Shown piece by piece: positions 33,916 through 43,373 of a DNA stretch of 64,000 bases (the stretch's first letter is position 1; each line of letters opens with the position of its first letter). The position numbers and the translations under genes are program-made. The notes below the pieces were generated by a model that searched no databases, had not been told where the DNA came from, and was given only the letters and a program-made list of their open reading frames with translations. Source of the DNA: Seohaeicola saemankumensis (GTDB taxonomy: Bacteria; Pseudomonadota; Alphaproteobacteria; Rhodobacterales; Rhodobacteraceae); contig NZ_JAIUZI010000006.1 in the NCBI RefSeq assembly GCF_020171285.1, positions 123,933-187,932 on the forward strand, written 5' to 3'.

Positions 33916-35409
33916 ATGGGCACACCAGACGAAGCTTTGGCGAAACCTCTGAGCCAATTGGCCCTGACCGCGCGCGGCGGGCGTGACCCGATGATTTCCG
34001 GGCTGGCGGTCGACAGCCGCGCGGTCAGGCCGGGGTACCTGTTTGCCGCGTTGCCGGGCACGCGGGTGCATGGCGGCGAATTCATACAATACGCGCTGCG
34101 CATGGGCGCGGCGGCGATCCTGACCGACACCGAGGGCGCGGCGATTGCGGAAACCGAACTGGCGGGGTCCGAGGCGGCGCTGGTGGTGGCGGAGGATCCG
34201 CGCGCGGCGCTGGCCTATACGGCGGCGTTGTGGTTCGGGGCGCAGCCCGGCGTGATGGCGGCGGTGACCGGCACCAATGGCAAGACCTCGGTGGCGAGTT
34301 TCCTGCGCCAGATCTGGACGGCGCTGGGTCATCGGGCGGTCAACCTGGGCACCACGGGTGTCGAGGGGGCGTGGAGCGCTCCGCTGGCGCATACCACGCC
34401 GGAGCCGATCACGCTGCACCGGGTGCTGGCGGAGGCGGCGGCGCAGGGGGTCACCCACGCGGCGATGGAGGCGTCGAGCCACGGGTTGGAGCAGCGGCGG
34501 CTGGACGGGGTAGAGCTGAAGGCGGCGGGGTTCACCAATTTCACCCAGGATCACCTGGATTACCACGCGACGTTTGAAGAGTATTTCGCCGCCAAGGCGG
34601 GGCTGTTCCGGCGTGTTCTGCCGGCCGACGGCACGGCGGTGATCAACATCGACGATCCGCGCGGGGCCGAAATGCGGGCGGTGGCGGCGGCGCGCGGGCA
34701 GGCGGTGCTGACGGTGGGGCGCGGCGTGGGCGATCTGTCGGTGATGGCGCAGCGGTTCGATGCCACGGGCCAGGAGCTGCGGTTTTCCTGGGGCGGCGCG
34801 CCGGTGCATACGCGGCTGAACCTGATCGGCGGGTTTCAGGCGGAAAACGTGCTGCTGGCCTGCGGGCTGGCGATTGCCTGCGGCGAGGACCCCGAGGCGG
34901 TGTTCCGCACCCTGCCGGAGCTGGAGACGGTGCGCGGGCGGATGCAGCTGGCCGCGACCCGCGACAACGGCGCGGCGGTCTATGTCGATTACGCCCATAC
35001 GCCGGACGCCATCGCCACCGCGCTGCGGGCGATGCGCCCGCATGTGCTGGGCCGGCTGGTGGCGATCATCGGCGCCGGCGGCGACCGCGACGCGGGCAAG
35101 CGGCCGCTGATGGGGCAGGCGGCGGCGGAGAATGCCGATGTGGTGTTTGTCACCGACGACAACCCGCGCAGCGAGGATCCGGCGGCGATCCGCGCCGCCG
35201 TCATGGCGGGGGCGCCCGAGGCCACCAATGTCGGCGACCGGGCCGAGGCGATCCTGCGCGGGGTTGATGCGCTGGGCCCCGGCGACGCTTTGCTGATCGC
35301 GGGCAAAGGGCATGAAACCGGGCAGACCATCGGTGACGATGTGCTGCCCTTTGATGACGCGGAACAGGCCAGCGTGGCCGTGGCGGCGCTGGACGGGAGA
35401 TTGGCATGA
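33916..35409 (+). CDS. murE: UDP-MurNAc-L-Ala-D-Glu:meso-DAP ligase
   Basis: 497 residues of Mur ligase type. The ATP loop is TGTNGKTS (~115-122), the substrate specificity motif for meso-diaminopimelate is DDNPR near the C-terminus, and SHGLEQRRLDG lies in the centre. It adds the third residue of the peptide stem in the cytoplasm. The ATG at 33916 is preferred over a TTG two codons earlier. It overlaps murF by four bases. Confidence 0.96.
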   Translation: MGTPDEALAKPLSQLALTARGGRDPMISGLAVDSRAVRPGYLFAALPGTRVHGGEFIQYALRMGAAAILTDTEGAAIAETELAGSEAALVVAEDPRAALAYTAALWFGAQPGVMAAVTGTNGKTSVASFLRQIWTALGHRAVNLGTTGVEGAWSAPLAHTTPEPITLHRVLAEAAAQGVTHAAMEASSHGLEQRRLDGVELKAAGFTNFTQDHLDYHATFEEYFAAKAGLFRRVLPADGTAVINIDDPRGAEMRAVAAARGQAVLTVGRGVGDLSVMAQRFDATGQELRFSWGGAPVHTRLNLIGGFQAENVLLACGLAIACGEDPEAVFRTLPELETVRGRMQLAATRDNGAAVYVDYAHTPDAIATALRAMRPHVLGRLVAIIGAGGDRDAGKRPLMGQAAAENADVVFVTDDNPRSEDPAAIRAAVMAGAPEATNVGDRAEAILRGVDALGPGDALLIAGKGHETGQTIGDDVLPFDDAEQASVAVAALDGRLA

Positions 35410-36800
35410 CGCTTTGGACGGCAGAAGAGGCCGCCGCCGCCACCGGCGGGCGGGCGCAGGGCGACTGGCACGCGACCGGCGTGTCCATCGACACCCGCAC
35501 GCTGCAGCCCGGCGATCTGTTCGTGGCGCTGAAGGCGGCCCGCGACGGCCATGATTTCGTGGCGCAGGCGCTGGAGAACGGCGCCGCGGCGGCGCTGGTC
35601 ACCCACGTGCCCGAGGGCGTGGCCGCCGATGCGCCGCTGTTGGTCGTCGAGGACGTGCAGGCCGGGCTGGAGGCGCTGGGCCTTGCGGCCCGCGCCCGGA
35701 CCAATGCGCGGGTGGTGGCGGTCACCGGCAGCGCGGGCAAGACATCGACCAAGGAAATGCTGATCTGCATGCTGGGCGACCAGGGGCCGACCCATGCCAG
35801 CGTGGCCAGCTACAACAACCACTGGGGCGTGCCGCTGACGCTGGCGCGGATGCCTGCCGACAGCAAATACGCGGTGATCGAGATCGGCATGAACCATCCC
35901 GGAGAGATCGCGCCGCTGGCCCGCATGGCGCGGCCGCATGTGGCGCTGATCACCACGGTGGCGCCGGCGCATCTGGAGGCATTCGACAGCGTCACCGACA
36001 TCGCCCGTGAAAAAGCCTCGGTCTTTGACGGGCTGGACCCGGAGGGTACGGCGATCCTGAACGCCGATCTGCCGGTCACCGGCATTCTGGCCGGGCATGC
36101 CGCAGCGCAGGCGGAGCGGACCGTGAGCTTTGGCGAGACAGCCGGCGACTGGCGGCTGCGCGCGGTCGCGCTGGACGGCGACACGACCCGCGCCCGCGCC
36201 GATACGCCCGCCGGACCACTGGAGCTGCGGATCAACAGCCTGGGCCGGCATTTTGCGCAAAACGCGCTGGGGGCGCTGGCGGCCTGTGCCGCTCTGGGCG
36301 CCGATCCGGTGCGCGCGGCGGCGGCGCTGGCGGGCTGGGTGCCCTACCGGGGCCGGGGCGCGCGCGAGACCGTGGCGCTGCCCGGCGGCGGGGCGCTGAC
36401 GCTGCTGGACGACAGTTACAATGCCAATCCGGCTTCGATGGCCGCCGCGCTGGACGTTTTGGCCGCGATGCCGGCGGGGCAGGGGCGGCGGATCGCCATT
36501 CTGGGCGACATGAAGGAGCTGGGCCCGGAGGCCGAGGCGCTGCATGCCGGTCTGGCCGACCGCCCGGCAATGGCCCGGATCGACCGGGTGCATTGCATCG
36601 GACCGCTGATGGCGGCGCTGCACGCGGCGCTGCCCGAGGAGAAGCGCGGGGCGCTGGTTCAAGAGAGCGCCACGCTGGCGGCAAAGCTGCCCGATCTGCT
36701 GGAAAGTGGCGATATCGTGCTGGCCAAGGGGTCGCTGTCGATGAAACTGGCCTTGATCGTTGACGCGATCCGCAAAATGGGTCAAGGCGGTGCCGCTTAA
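35406..36800 (+). CDS. murF: UDP-MurNAc-tripeptide:D-Ala-D-Ala ligase
   Basis: 464 residues. The ATP loop is TGSAGKTSTKEML (~105-117), with EIGMNHPGEI and the late LLDDSYNANPASM. It adds D-Ala-D-Ala to complete the pentapeptide stem. It is translationally coupled to murE and followed after 43 bases by mraY. Confidence 0.96.
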   Translation: MTLWTAEEAAAATGGRAQGDWHATGVSIDTRTLQPGDLFVALKAARDGHDFVAQALENGAAAALVTHVPEGVAADAPLLVVEDVQAGLEALGLAARARTNARVVAVTGSAGKTSTKEMLICMLGDQGPTHASVASYNNHWGVPLTLARMPADSKYAVIEIGMNHPGEIAPLARMARPHVALITTVAPAHLEAFDSVTDIAREKASVFDGLDPEGTAILNADLPVTGILAGHAAAQAERTVSFGETAGDWRLRAVALDGDTTRARADTPAGPLELRINSLGRHFAQNALGALAACAALGADPVRAAAALAGWVPYRGRGARETVALPGGGALTLLDDSYNANPASMAAALDVLAAMPAGQGRRIAILGDMKELGPEAEALHAGLADRPAMARIDRVHCIGPLMAALHAALPEEKRGALVQESATLAAKLPDLLESGDIVLAKGSLSMKLALIVDAIRKMGQGGAA

Positions 36801-36843
36801 ATGCCACTATGGGGCCACAAGATAATGAGTAGGAACCGCTGAC

Positions 36844-37926
36844 ATGCTCTATTGGTTGACCGCGCTGTCGGATGGCGGGGATGTTTTCAACCTTTTCCGG
36901 TACATCACGTTCCGGGCTGGCGGTGCGTTCCTGACGGCGTTGCTGTTCGGGTTCATCTTTGGCCAGCCGCTGATCAACGTGCTGCGCAAGCGCCAGGGCA
37001 AGGGCCAGCCGATCCGCGATGACGGGCCGGAGGGGCATTTTTCCAAGGCCGGAACGCCGACCATGGGCGGGTTGCTGATCGTGGGGGCGCTGGTGACGGC
37101 GACGACGCTCTGGGCGCGGCTGGACAACCCCTATGTCTGGATGGTGCTGTTCGTGACGCTGTCCTTTGGCCTGATCGGGTTTGCCGATGACTATGCCAAG
37201 GTGTCGAAGCAGAACACCAAGGGGGTGCCGGGCAAGCTGCGGCTGTTGCTGGGCATCCTGATCGCCGTGGTGGCGGCGATGTGGGCGGCGTATAATCACC
37301 CGCCCGAATTGCAGAACCAGCTGGCGCTGCCGGTGTTCAAGGATACGCTGATCAACCTGGGCCTGTTCTATGTGCCGTTTTCGATCTGCGTGATCGTGGG
37401 CGCGGCCAATGCGGTGAACCTGACCGACGGGCTGGACGGGCTGGCGATCATGCCGGTGATGATCGCGGCCTCGACGCTGGGGGTGATCGCCTATGCGGTG
37501 GGGCGGGTCGACTTCACCGAATACCTCGACGTGCATTACGTGCCGGGCACCGGTGAGATCCTGGTGTTCTCGGCGGCGCTCTTTGGCGGCGGGCTGGGGT
37601 TCCTGTGGTACAACGCGCCGCCGGCGGCGGTGTTCATGGGCGATACCGGGTCGCTGGCGCTGGGCGGCGCGCTGGGCGCGATCGCGGTGGCGACGAAACA
37701 CGAGCTGGTGCTGGCGATTGTCGGCGGGCTGTTCGTGGTCGAGGCGCTGAGCGTGATCATCCAGGTGCTCTATTTCAAGCGCACCGGCAAGCGGGTGTTC
37801 CTGATGGCGCCGATCCACCACCACTACGAGAAGAAGGGCTGGGCAGAGCCGACCATCGTGATCCGGTTCTGGATCATCTCGCTGATCCTGGCGATGATCG
37901 GGCTGGCGACGCTGAAGGTGCGCTGA
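36844..37926 (+). CDS. mraY: Phospho-N-acetylmuramoyl-pentapeptide transferase
   Basis: 360 residues, about ten membrane helices. The conserved cytoplasmic motifs are [10 protein letters not shown] (~65-74), GFADDYAKV (~115) and [13 protein letters not shown] (~190), plus HHHYE near the C-terminus. It makes lipid I in the inner membrane. It is the last forward gene of the dcw run here; murD is opposite. Confidence 0.97.
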   Translation: MLYWLTALSDGGDVFNLFRYITFRAGGAFLTALLFGFIFGQPLINVLRKRQGKGQPIRDDGPEGHFSKAGTPTMGGLLIVGALVTATTLWARLDNPYVWMVLFVTLSFGLIGFADDYAKVSKQNTKGVPGKLRLLLGILIAVVAAMWAAYNHPPELQNQLALPVFKDTLINLGLFYVPFSICVIVGAANAVNLTDGLDGLAIMPVMIAASTLGVIAYAVGRVDFTEYLDVHYVPGTGEILVFSAALFGGGLGFLWYNAPPAAVFMGDTGSLALGGALGAIAVATKHELVLAIVGGLFVVEALSVIIQVLYFKRTGKRVFLMAPIHHHYEKKGWAEPTIVIRFWIISLILAMIGLATLKVR

Positions 37927-37942
37927 ACGCGAGGAGCGCGGC

Positions 37943-38008
37943 GGTGGGTTGAAAACCCACCCTACGCGGTTCGGACGACCGCAGCGCGCGGGTTTACCCG
38001 CGCGCTGC
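37943..38008. repeat. Two palindromes downstream of mraY
   Basis: GGTGGGTT-GAA-AACCCACC (37943-37961) and a perfect 13-bp stem with two-base loop (37981-38008, centre GGGTTTACCC). Neither has a following T-run, so they may be repeat elements more than terminators. Confidence 0.7.
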
Positions 38009-38065
38009 CGGGCCCAACAGGGCGAGGGGCATCTTTGATGACAGGACGCCTTGGCGGGAGTTTTT

Positions 38066-38136
38066 GGGGGGAAGGGGGCGCTGCCCCCTCGGCCTGCGGC
38101 CTCACCCCCGGAGTATTTGCCGAAGAGATGAAAGGG
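38066..38136. repeat. Intergenic palindromic repeat, copy C
   Basis: GGGGGCGCTGCCCCC, hairpin GGCC-tgc-GGCC and tail GGAGTATTTGCCGAAGAGA, nearly identical to copy B at 11186. It ends five bases from the murD stop. Confidence 0.8.
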
Positions 38137-38140
38137 CGGG

Positions 38141-39538
38141 TCAGCCGAGGGTTTTGCGGACCTCGGCGGTGAAATCCTCGCCGCGTTGTTCGAAGTTGTC
38201 GTATTGGTCGAAGCTGGCGGCGGCGGGGGCGAGCAGCACGGTGTCGCCCGGGTCGGCCTCGGCCGTGGCGCGGGCGACGGCCTGGGCCATGGTGGTGCAG
38301 ACCTCGGCCTCCACATCCAGTTGCAGGGCGAAAGCGGCGGCTTCGCGGCCGATGACATAGGCCTTGGCCACGGTGCCGGTCTGGCCCCTGAGCGCGTCGA
38401 GCCCGCCTTCTTTCTCGAGCCCGCCGCAGATCCAGCGGATGCGGGGGAAGGCGGCGAGCGCCTTGGCGGCGCTGTCGACATTGGTGGCCTTGGAGTCGTT
38501 GACGAAGCGGACGCCGTTTGCCTCGGCGATGAGCTGGCTGCGGTGGGGCAGGCCGGGGTAGCTGTGCAGCGCCTGTTCGATCTGGCGCGGGGCCAGACCC
38601 AGCGCGCGGGCGACCGCATAGGCGGCGCAGGCGTTCTGGTGGTTGTGGGCGCCGGGCAGGCCGGGGATGGCGCGCAGGTCGATGGAGGCGGCCTGGCGGC
38701 CCTTGCGGTATTCCGCGAGGTATCCCTTGCGGGCGAAGACCTGCCAGCCGGGACCGGTGAGTTTCTGCCCCGAAGAGATCCGGATCACCCGGTCGTCGGC
38801 GGGGCCTTCGGACATCTGGCCGGCGAGGAACAGGCCCTCTGCCTCGTCTACGCCGATCACCGCGCGGTCGGGGCCGCCTTCGGCGAAGAGTCGGCGTTTG
38901 GCGGCGAAGTAGCCGCCGAGGCCGCCGTGGCGGTCGAGGTGATCGGGGCTGAGGTTGGTAAACACGGCCACGTCCGGGGTCAGCGCGCGTGCCAGGTCGG
39001 TCTGGTAGCTGGAAAGTTCCAGCACCACCACGTCGCCATCGCCGGGCGGGTCGAGATCGAGCACGCCGCGGCCGATGTTGCCGGCCAGCTGGGCGCTGCG
39101 GTGACTGGAGGTCAGGATATGGTGGATCAGCGCCGAGGTGGTGGATTTGCCGTTCGAGCCGGTCACCGCCACCACCCGGGGCATCACCTCCATCCGGTCC
39201 CATTCCGGGGTGGCGAGCGAGCGGAAGAACAGCCCGATGTCGTTGTCGACGGGCACGCCCGCCGCCAGGGCTGCGGCGACCACCGGGTTGGGCGCGGGAT
39301 AGAGATGCGGGATGCCGGGCGAGACGATCAGCGTGGCGATGCCGTCGAAGGCGCCGGGCGACTTGAGGTCGGCGCAGGTGAAGCCCTCGGTCTCGGCGGC
39401 GTCTCGTGCCGCCGGATTGTCGTCCCAGCAGATCGGCCGGGCGCCGCCGGCGCGCAGGGCGCGGGCCGCCGACAGGCCGGAGCGGCCGAGGCCCAGCACG
39501 GCCACCTTGGTGTTTTCGAACCCGCGTACCGGAATCAT
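38141..39538 (-). CDS. murD: UDP-N-acetylmuramoylalanine:D-glutamate ligase
   Basis: 465 residues. The N-terminal domain starts [17 protein letters not shown] (~13-29), the ATP loop is [13 protein letters not shown], and the C-domain has [11 protein letters not shown]. It adds D-Glu, the second residue of the stem. Its position next to mraY is that of a dcw cluster, but the gene is on the opposite strand, so it must have its own promoter, and ftsW and murG do not follow. Confidence 0.96.
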   Translation of the reverse strand: MIPVRGFENTKVAVLGLGRSGLSAARALRAGGARPICWDDNPAARDAAETEGFTCADLKSPGAFDGIATLIVSPGIPHLYPAPNPVVAAALAAGVPVDNDIGLFFRSLATPEWDRMEVMPRVVAVTGSNGKSTTSALIHHILTSSHRSAQLAGNIGRGVLDLDPPGDGDVVVLELSSYQTDLARALTPDVAVFTNLSPDHLDRHGGLGGYFAAKRRLFAEGGPDRAVIGVDEAEGLFLAGQMSEGPADDRVIRISSGQKLTGPGWQVFARKGYLAEYRKGRQAASIDLRAIPGLPGAHNHQNACAAYAVARALGLAPRQIEQALHSYPGLPHRSQLIAEANGVRFVNDSKATNVDSAAKALAAFPRIRWICGGLEKEGGLDALRGQTGTVAKAYVIGREAAAFALQLDVEAEVCTTMAQAVARATAEADPGDTVLLAPAAASFDQYDNFEQRGEDFTAEVRKTLG

Positions 39539-39649
39539 TGCGCCATCCCCTGTCTGCTGCTGCCCCTGCCGGTGGCCTGAATAGCTTCATATCCGGCCCG
39601 TGGGGGGCGGTCCAGCTGGTCGCGGGTCTTGGAAACCTGCCGCAGCTCG

Positions 39650-39944
39650 GCCGGTGCCCAATGCCGGCATGTCCAGACCGGTGCCCATGACGAAGTGGAA
39701 CGCCTGAGTGGGCGAACAGACGATGGGGGCGCCGCGCAGTTTCTAAGGAGTGGCTACCCCGGGCAGCCGGTGCGGGCCCGAAACGCGGTGATCCGCGCGT
39801 GGTAAGCCGGGTGATGTCGGCGTGCGCCGTTTGAAGGCGGGCGGAACAGTTGACGTGGGTAATGGCGGCGTGGTCGAAGCCGCCCGAGACCTGTTCGGAC
39901 AGCACCGAGGGGGTGAAGGGGCGGACGCCGTTACGGTATTTGAC
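39650..39944 (-). pseudogene. Relic of a NodU/CmcH-family carbamoyltransferase
   Basis: The minus strand encodes pieces of a carbamoyltransferase C-terminus in more than one frame: RPFTPSVLSEQV and AAITHVNCSARLQT in one frame, HARITAFRARTGCP in the next, then a stop, then LRGAPIVCSPTQAF with MGTGLDM. A segment between the first two pieces is missing and the VNTSFN part is destroyed. It lies downstream of the methyltransferase-Rieske operon in the same orientation. The remaining parts of 39539-40174 show no gene. Confidence 0.7.
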
Positions 39945-40174
39945 CTAAAGGGTCAGGGTTTTCCGGGGCGGGTCCGAAGGCGGGTCGCGGAGCATCCGAG
40001 GTATGACGAGGCCGGGCTCCGGTCGCGGTGCGGGCTCCCCCAGCGTTGGGCCGGCGGGGCGGGTTTCTGGTGCAGCGGATCGGGGCGGATCTGGCGGCGC
40101 AGCAGCAAGGATTACGAAGCTAGAACGAGGGTTTCCGGCGTGGCGCGCAGGGCGCGCCAGAGGGGGGTCTTTGG

Positions 40175-41041
40175 TCAGTCGTCGCGTTGCGCCAGCACGG
40201 TGAAGAAGCCGGGGAAATAATCGTTCTCGATCCGGTTGCGGCGTTCCGAGACCGCTTCGAGCGCCTGCTCGGCAGCGATCAGCGCGGCGCGGTCGGTGGG
40301 GTCGTCGTAGCGGTTGATCGAGGTGGAGAGCAGCGTGAACCCCTCGGCGTCGAGCCAGCCCATCACCTCTTCGAGGCTGTGCTGGGTTTCCTGCGGGTGC
40401 AGCACCTGATCGCGGAACCACGAGCGCACGTGGGTGGTGTCGCTGGACTGGTGGTGCATGGCGGCGTAGCGGTCAAAGGCGGCCTGTTCGCCCTCGGTCC
40501 GCAGGATGTCGTGGAAGAGGCGCAGAAAGGGGCGGCGGCCATAGAGGTGGTAGAGGCCGACAAAGAGATAGCCGCCGGGGCGGACAAAGCTGGCGGCATG
40601 GGCAAAGGCGGCGCGGCAGTCGTGGGTGTGATGCAGCACGCCGATGCTTTGCACCAGATCGAAGCGTTTATCGGTCGAAAATCGGAACAGGTCGCATTCG
40701 GTGAAGGACACGGCATCGCCGAGGTCCAGCGCCTGCGCCACGTCGCGGGCGCGGGCCAGCGCGGCGGCGGTGAAGTCCACCGCCGTGACGTTGACGCTGT
40801 AATGCAGCGCCAGCGCATTGGTCGCCCAGCCGGCGCCGCAGCCGATTTCCAGCACCTCGCGGATGGGGTCGTGTTCCAGCAGGTCGTCGAGATCGGGGTA
40901 GGCCAGCAGCGGGTTGGATCGCACGGTGCCGGCGGCCTGTTCGGTGTCGCTCCAGTAATTGAAGGGCAGGTCGTTGTAGAAGGCGCGGACGCCCGCGTCG
41001 CGGGTATCGGTCGGGGTGGGGCTTGTGTCGGGTGCTTTCAT
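40175..41041 (-). CDS. Class I SAM-dependent methyltransferase
   Basis: 288 residues. After a short lead (RAFYNDLPFNYW) the Rossmann SAM motif VLEIGCGAGWATNAL (~63-77) and the IGVLHHTHD post-motif are plain. It resembles enzymes that act on natural products or quinone-like molecules; the acceptor is unknown. The ATG at 41041 is two bases from the end of the Rieske gene, so it is in the same operon. Confidence 0.85.
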   Translation of the reverse strand: MKAPDTSPTPTDTRDAGVRAFYNDLPFNYWSDTEQAAGTVRSNPLLAYPDLDDLLEHDPIREVLEIGCGAGWATNALALHYSVNVTAVDFTAAALARARDVAQALDLGDAVSFTECDLFRFSTDKRFDLVQSIGVLHHTHDCRAAFAHAASFVRPGGYLFVGLYHLYGRRPFLRLFHDILRTEGEQAAFDRYAAMHHQSSDTTHVRSWFRDQVLHPQETQHSLEEVMGWLDAEGFTLLSTSINRYDDPTDRAALIAAEQALEAVSERRNRIENDYFPGFFTVLAQRDD

Positions 41042-41043
41042 GA

Positions 41044-42360
41044 TCAGAACCTGGCCCGGAACCGCGACAGGCCCCAGACTCCGGCCAGGGCCAGCGCGCC
41101 GAGGACAACCCAGGGCAGCGCGGCCGCGCCGCCGCCCGACAGCAGCGCCAGCCCGACGCAGAGCGCGATCAGCCCCTTGAGCGCAAGGCTGGCCTGGTCG
41201 GTGCGGCGCACCACCCGCGCGCAGGTGGCGCAGATATCGGTGTGCTGCCGGGTGCGGCCCTGCGGCTCGGGGTGGTCCGACGGCGGGGCGACGCGCCGGT
41301 CCTGGAAACCGCGGTAGAAGGGCAGCGCCGAGCCGTAGCGGTCGATCCACTTGCGGTAGGCGACCACCAGCCGGTCCGAGGTCGCCAGCGGCAGCCAGAG
41401 GGTGTTGAGCGGGCCGTCGTGGCGTTCGATCGCCTCGGCCTGGCCGACCACCACGCTCATGTCCTGTTCGAGGATCAGGCACTGGACCTGATGTTCCATC
41501 CAGCGCGGTTTGATCCGTTCGCGCCAGCCGTTGAAGTTGGAGAACTTGCGGTAGAGCAGGCGGCAGCGGTTGCGGCCCAGCGGGATCGAGTAGAGCTCGA
41601 GCCCGGCCAGCAGGTCGTCGCGGGCGTATTCGGAGGTGTAGCGGATCAGGTTCGGTGCGACGAAGTCGACGCGCGCGCCCTTGAGATCGGCGCTGTCGGT
41701 GTTGCGTTGCAGGCCGATGGAGCGGAAGGTGCTGGAAAACCCCTGGGCGGTCATCTCGGTGACGTCGAATTCCAGCGGTTTGGCGGCCTCGCGCAATCCG
41801 CCGCCGCGCACGCCGTCGTGGGCGATGTGGATATGGGCGACGTCGATGACGTTTTCGATCAGGTAGCTCTGGTCATAGGGCAGGTCCATCTGGAAGGTGA
41901 CGACGTGCAGGTCGGGATCGGCGGGCTGTTCGGTGACGGGCAGCAGGGCGGGGTCGGCGGCCTCGGCCTCGCCGGCCCAGATCCAGACGATGTCGCGCCG
42001 GATCGTCACCGGGTAGCTGCGCACGCAGGAGCGGATCGGCAGGTCGGTGCCCGGCACCCACTGCGGGATGTGGGTGCAGGTGCCTTCGCCGTCGAACTGC
42101 CAGCCGTGGTAGAGGCATTCGATCTGCCCGTCGCGCACCACCCCGTCGGACAGCCGCGCGGCGCGGTGCGGGCAGCGGTCCTGCAGGCAGACCGGCTGGC
42201 CGGAGCCGTCGAAATAGAGCATCAGAGGCTCGTCATAGAGGGTAAAGCCGGTGGGCCGGTCGCGTGGCAGGTCCTGAAGAAAGGCCACGGGATACCAGCA
42301 GTTGCGCCAGTTCAGGGTGTCGTCTGGGACGTCGGCGGGGGTGGCGGGCGCGTGTGTCAC
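41044..42360 (-). CDS. PaO-like Rieske oxygenase with C-terminal membrane helices
   Basis: 438 residues. The [2Fe-2S] site is CPHRAARL and CLYHGW (~57-80). A mononuclear iron site appears in DVAHIHIAHDG (~170). The C-terminal quarter has HTDICATC, matching the CxxC tail motif of pheophorbide a oxygenase/Tic55-type enzymes, then two membrane helices. It probably hydroxylates a hydrophobic or ring-bearing substrate at the membrane. It starts with GTG at 42360, overlapping the SGNH gene stop (GTGA). Confidence 0.85.
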   Translation of the reverse strand: MTHAPATPADVPDDTLNWRNCWYPVAFLQDLPRDRPTGFTLYDEPLMLYFDGSGQPVCLQDRCPHRAARLSDGVVRDGQIECLYHGWQFDGEGTCTHIPQWVPGTDLPIRSCVRSYPVTIRRDIVWIWAGEAEAADPALLPVTEQPADPDLHVVTFQMDLPYDQSYLIENVIDVAHIHIAHDGVRGGGLREAAKPLEFDVTEMTAQGFSSTFRSIGLQRNTDSADLKGARVDFVAPNLIRYTSEYARDDLLAGLELYSIPLGRNRCRLLYRKFSNFNGWRERIKPRWMEHQVQCLILEQDMSVVVGQAEAIERHDGPLNTLWLPLATSDRLVVAYRKWIDRYGSALPFYRGFQDRRVAPPSDHPEPQGRTRQHTDICATCARVVRRTDQASLALKGLIALCVGLALLSGGGAAALPWVVLGALALAGVWGLSRFRARF

Positions 42361-43373
42361 GGATCGGATCCCTGTGGTTGACCGGCGGCCCGTGCCCGGC
42401 TTTTTTCCTGACGCATGCGGGCGATTTCGGCGTGGCAGAAGGCCCAGTCGGGGTCGGTTGCCTTGAGTTCGCGGGCCAGGGCGGCGAGTTTGTCCGCACG
42501 GTCGCGGTCGCCCTTGCGCGCCGTCAGCACGGCGTAGCGGTCCAGCAGCGCGATGGCAAAGGCGGCATGGGTGCGCGGCCCGCCGTGGGTGCGGTCGGCG
42601 GCGCGGTCGGGGCGGAAGCGGAACAGCTGTGATCCGAGGATCTGCCGGTCGTCGAGCTGGTTGTCGAAGCAGGCGAGGTGATCGGCCTGGCGTTTTGGGG
42701 CCGGCAGGTGCTGGTTGGCCAGCAGATAGTCGATCTGGTGGCGGCGGCAGAAGTCCTGCAGGGCCAGCATGTTCTTGACCAGCCACAGGTGGCCCATGCG
42801 GTCGGTGTAGAAATCGGCATATCCCAGCAACGGGGCGGGCGCGGTTTCAAGGTTTTCCTCGGTCAGCGACGCGGGGTCGAGCGAGCGGTACCCAAGCTTG
42901 GGCCAGAAGTATTCGACCCGCTCGGGAAAGGGCATGAAGGCGATCAGCAGATCGGCGTCGAAGCGGGGCAGCTGCCGGTAGGCGGTGCGCACGCAATAGT
43001 CGCCCGACTGTCCCGCCAGCGCGAGGTTGACGAGGTTCACCGCATCCGGCGGCCACCCCAGCGCCGTGGCGATATGGGTTTTCAGCCGGTGGCCAAAGGT
43101 CTGTTCCAGGGTGACGCCGACGCCGAAGGCGTGGCTTTCGCCGACGATGCAGAGGCGGAGCCGGGCCTTTGGGTTCAGCTCTTCGCCCCGGTAGCCGGCG
43201 CTGTTGAGCCGGTAGGTGACGGCGCCTGTCAGGTCGGTGGCGTATTGGGTCAGGGTCGCGTGCGGCTGGTGCAGTTCGGGGCGCACGTCGGCGGGCAGCA
43301 GGGCGGGGGCGTCCGGCGGGTGGGGCGGTTCCGGCGCCGGGGCGCTGTCGGTATGGGCCGGGGGCGGGGTCAT
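42357..43373 (-). CDS. SGNH/GDSL-like protein, downstream copy
   Basis: 338 residues. The SGNH block I is seen as IVGESHAFGVGV, the block III-like GQSGDYCVR and the final D-x-x-H block in DRTHGGPRTHAAFA. GDS is changed to GES, as in its neighbour. It is paralogous to the upstream gene over its whole length, so the pair arose by tandem duplication. No signal peptide is seen. It overlaps both neighbours by three or four bases. Confidence 0.7.
   Translation of the reverse strand: MTPPPAHTDSAPAPEPPHPPDAPALLPADVRPELHQPHATLTQYATDLTGAVTYRLNSAGYRGEELNPKARLRLCIVGESHAFGVGVTLEQTFGHRLKTHIATALGWPPDAVNLVNLALAGQSGDYCVRTAYRQLPRFDADLLIAFMPFPERVEYFWPKLGYRSLDPASLTEENLETAPAPLLGYADFYTDRMGHLWLVKNMLALQDFCRRHQIDYLLANQHLPAPKRQADHLACFDNQLDDRQILGSQLFRFRPDRAADRTHGGPRTHAAFAIALLDRYAVLTARKGDRDRADKLAALARELKATDPDWAFCHAEIARMRQEKSRARAAGQPQGSDP

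Noticed and set aside
36232..38619. 795-residue minus frame over murF and mraY
   Set aside because: Pro/Arg/His-rich shadow of two certain genes.
37962..39905. 647-residue minus frame over murD and its upstream region
   Set aside because: It is the shifted frame of murD; only its first part touches the carbamoyltransferase relic, which is reported separately.
39822..40220. 132-residue plus frame in the murD-methyltransferase gap
   Set aside because: It is antisense to the carbamoyltransferase relic and the methyltransferase end, with no recognisable domain.
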